The notes under the pieces: generated by a model | What the model saw: the letters and a program-made list of their open reading frames with translations, nothing else | The model's database searches: none | What the model was told of the DNA's origin: nothing | Made by a program: the position numbers and the translations under genes | From: CAZEMR01 sp964513465 | Lineage (GTDB): Bacteria > Bacteroidota > Ignavibacteria > Kapaibacteriales > UBA2268 | Assembly (NCBI GenBank): GCA_964513465.1 | Contig: CAZEMR010000007.1 | Location: 1 to 64,000 of the forward strand | Direction: 5' to 3' | Length of the DNA: 64,000 bases | Shown: piece by piece, positions 62,342 to 64,000 of the stretch | How positions within the stretch are numbered: the first letter of the stretch is position 1 | Layout of the letters: each line of letters begins with the position of its first letter

Positions 62342-63598
62342 TCAAAAATCGAGGCCGAGCATCAGCATAGCGCCGCCGCCCGTATAATCGAAAAGCGCAG
62401 AGTTGGAATTATTGCCGATATAATATATATCAAAATTCCAGGAGGATACGAAGCCCCAGAGGCTGCCGTCGTTGAACCAGCGGTCGATACCGAGCGAAAC
62501 GCCACGCATCTCGTCGAAGCGATTGCCCGATTCGGCGTTCTCGAAATCCGCAGCATACGAATAGCTCTTGGCGCGGTAGTATCCCTCGGCGCGAATCTGG
62601 TAATCGTCCCACACGACGCTGGTCAGCGCCAGCCGGATGCCGTCCTTTTCGTAGCTGTAGGGGTCGTCGAAAAGCTCTTCCTCGCCGAAGTAATCCACTG
62701 TGCCTGCGACAATTGCGCGGTTGTCCGCCGACAAGTCTCGCGTGGCCGATAGCTCAAGGCTGATGCCGGTCATCCCGCCGATTGCCTGGCCTATCCGCAG
62801 CTCTGCGCCGAGCTGTCCGGAGGCCGCGGCGTTACTCGTTATGGCTGGCTCGACTGTATAGCCCTGACCGCGGGACTCCTTCATCTTCTCCGCCCAGTCC
62901 CGTCCGTAATGATTGCCGCGGTTGCCATTATTGCCATTCTCTTTTTTCCGGATTGCGTCGGGCGATTTACCGGCGCTTGCGGAGGTTTCGCCGGGTAATG
63001 AATTGATATAATTTTTCCCGCCAAAGGTCATCCGGGCGATAAGGCTCGTGCGCGTAGGAAATGACTTTCGAAATGATATATATACAAGCTCTTCGTAATT
63101 CGATATGGATGAATAATTTACGTAATCCCGCCAGCGGATTGCAAGGCCGCCGCTGAGCGCAGCCGCATCGCCCATGTCCAGCTCGGCATATACCGATCCG
63201 CGCACCTGATTATAATCATAATAATCCACTTCGGGCAGGTCGTGCCGCTGAGACAAATCGAGCTCAACACCCCAGAGATTTGTCATATCCTCGCCGAATG
63301 CGTCATCCCATGTCAGCGCAAGCGAGTGCTTAAGCCAGCTTCGCTCGTAGAATTGAGTGAAAAACGTAGGAGAGATCGAATAAGCGGCGCCGAACGGCGA
63401 TTCGCCGGGATAGTAACCAACGGCAAAATCAAGTCCCGCCACAAATGCAGGCTCGGCGGACGGTATGCGAAAAGGATTGCTGTCGTAGCCCGCGGCCACT
63501 GCGCCGGAGGCATACCACTCCTGTGCGTGCGCCGTTGCGAGCGGGGCAAATAGAACAAAAGCGGAAAGAAATATCCTGATTGCAAAATTTTCAATCAT
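62342..63598 (-). CDS. Outer-membrane beta-barrel protein of unknown function
   Basis: The 418-residue protein has a signal peptide (to ATAHAQ) and a pattern of alternating amphipathic strands (YASGAVAAGYDSNPF, FGAAYSISPTFFTQFY, GLAIRWRDYVNYS), ending in a strand with a terminal phenylalanine (MLMLGLDF). This suggests a surface barrel or porin-like protein. A lysine/asparagine/glycine-rich loop (NGNNGNRGNHYGR) lies near the middle. No named family is recognised. The next gene upstream on the minus strand ends ten bases before this start, so they form an operon. Confidence 0.7.
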   Translation of the reverse strand: MIENFAIRIFLSAFVLFAPLATAHAQEWYASGAVAAGYDSNPFRIPSAEPAFVAGLDFAVGYYPGESPFGAAYSISPTFFTQFYERSWLKHSLALTWDDAFGEDMTNLWGVELDLSQRHDLPEVDYYDYNQVRGSVYAELDMGDAAALSGGLAIRWRDYVNYSSISNYEELVYISFRKSFPTRTSLIARMTFGGKNYINSLPGETSASAGKSPDAIRKKENGNNGNRGNHYGRDWAEKMKESRGQGYTVEPAITSNAAASGQLGAELRIGQAIGGMTGISLELSATRDLSADNRAIVAGTVDYFGEEELFDDPYSYEKDGIRLALTSVVWDDYQIRAEGYYRAKSYSYAADFENAESGNRFDEMRGVSLGIDRWFNDGSLWGFVSSWNFDIYYIGNNSNSALFDYTGGGAMLMLGLDF

Positions 63599-63608
63599 AA
63601 TGTTCGGA

Positions 63609-64000
63609 TTATTTATTTCTGCCTCCGCCGCGCTTCATCTGCTTGCGGTTGCCCAGGCCCATGCCCTTGCAGCGGTTGTCGTTGATGCCGTCGCCGTTGC
63701 GATCGATGAATCTGTCCTTGCCGCGGCCGCGCATTTGCTGACCCTTGCCCTGGCCCTGGCCTTTACCCTTGCCCTGGCCCATACCACGATTGGCGGGCTG
63801 CACGCGGTCGTTAATGCCGTCGCCATTGCGGTCGATGAATTTCTTTTCCTCGGCGTTTTCGATTATCTCGTCTTCTTTGAGGGATTTGAATTTCTCGTCG
63901 GACTTATTCTCTTCGGCGGCGGGGGCTTTATCGGGCTTTTGCTCCGGCTTCTGGTCCTGAGCATAAGCGCCGGCGGCCAGCGCCAGCAGAATTGCGATAT
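63609..64000 (-). CDS. Secreted acidic/basic repeat protein with DxNxDG motifs, start outside the window
   Basis: The reading frame runs to the last base of the window, so the start codon is missing. The visible N-terminus reads as the end of a signal peptide (ILLALAAGAYAQ). A charged region follows (QKPEQKPDKAPAAEENKSD). Two copies of FIDRNGDGIND, a thrombospondin-3/EF-hand-like calcium-binding loop, flank a glycine/lysine/glutamine-rich GKGQGQGKGQ segment, and a basic GGGRNK tail ends the protein. An internal GTG at 63803 would give only a fragment and is not the real start. It lies just upstream of the barrel gene on the same strand, so it may be its surface partner. Confidence 0.7.
   Translation of the reverse strand, partial: IAILLALAAGAYAQDQKPEQKPDKAPAAEENKSDEKFKSLKEDEIIENAEEKKFIDRNGDGINDRVQPANRGMGQGKGKGQGQGKGQQMRGRGKDRFIDRNGDGINDNRCKGMGLGNRKQMKRGGGRNK

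Overview
The window looks like one contig from a bacterium of the Bacteroidota-Chlorobiota (FCB) assemblage. I infer a Kapabacteria- or Ignavibacteria-like lineage rather than a classical Bacteroides. The evidence is: several secreted proteins end in type IX secretion (T9SS) C-terminal sorting domains; there is a PorV/PorQ-family outer-membrane protein, a GWxTD-domain protein and a large carboxypeptidase-regulatory/TonB-dependent receptor; and at least three intergenic regions carry the Bacteroidota-type -7 promoter element TAnnTTTG. No rRNA, tRNA, CRISPR array, transposase or phage gene was seen.

Layout. 0-5.4 kb: the end of a formylglycine-generating-enzyme-like protein, a beta-propeller lipoprotein, a gamma-carbonic-anhydrase-like protein, a nitroreductase, YicC and a PBP4-type carboxypeptidase. 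5.7-13.2 kb: htpG, queA and the two methylmalonyl-CoA mutase subunits. 13.3-19.2 kb: an acetyltransferase-like protein and a purine nucleoside phosphorylase facing away from folB-folK-dnaG-ybbR. 19.2-22.4 kb: an extracytoplasmic redox cluster made of a di-heme peroxidase-family lipoprotein, a Tat-exported Rieske protein that also carries a T9SS sorting domain, and a second Rieske lipoprotein, divergent from a thioredoxin-like lipoprotein. 22.4-25.4 kb: envelope sugar and lipid A enzymes (GT10, GT9, LpxL-like). 25.4-38 kb: a surface cluster of GWxTD protein, PorV-like protein, a 1580-residue secreted protein, a TonB-dependent receptor and a T9SS-sorted Asp-box protein. 38.1-40.1 kb: an ECF sigma factor overlapping a putative anti-sigma factor that appears to cross the inner membrane and end in an outer-membrane beta-barrel. 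40.3-47.3 kb: a double-OmpA-domain barrel and a giant glycine-rich T9SS-sorted protein. 47.5-55.3 kb: an orphan BMP lipoprotein and a Cus-type heavy-metal efflux operon. 55.6-64 kb: an orphan class II aminoacyl-tRNA-synthetase-like enzyme behind a possible attenuator, a second nitroreductase, an SBBP-repeat T9SS protein, MscS, MntP, an outer-membrane protein and the edge of a calcium-repeat protein.

How it fits together. Housekeeping genes (folate, primase, queuosine, chaperone, propionyl-CoA/succinyl-CoA interconversion) sit among an unusually rich set of envelope genes. The points most worth a second look are the redox cluster with a potentially surface-anchored Rieske protein and a non-canonical CxxCM heme site, the sigma factor with a putative dual-membrane-spanning anti-sigma factor, and the tandem-terminator leader in front of the synthetase-like gene. 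All functional statements rest on reading motifs by eye; no database search was run.
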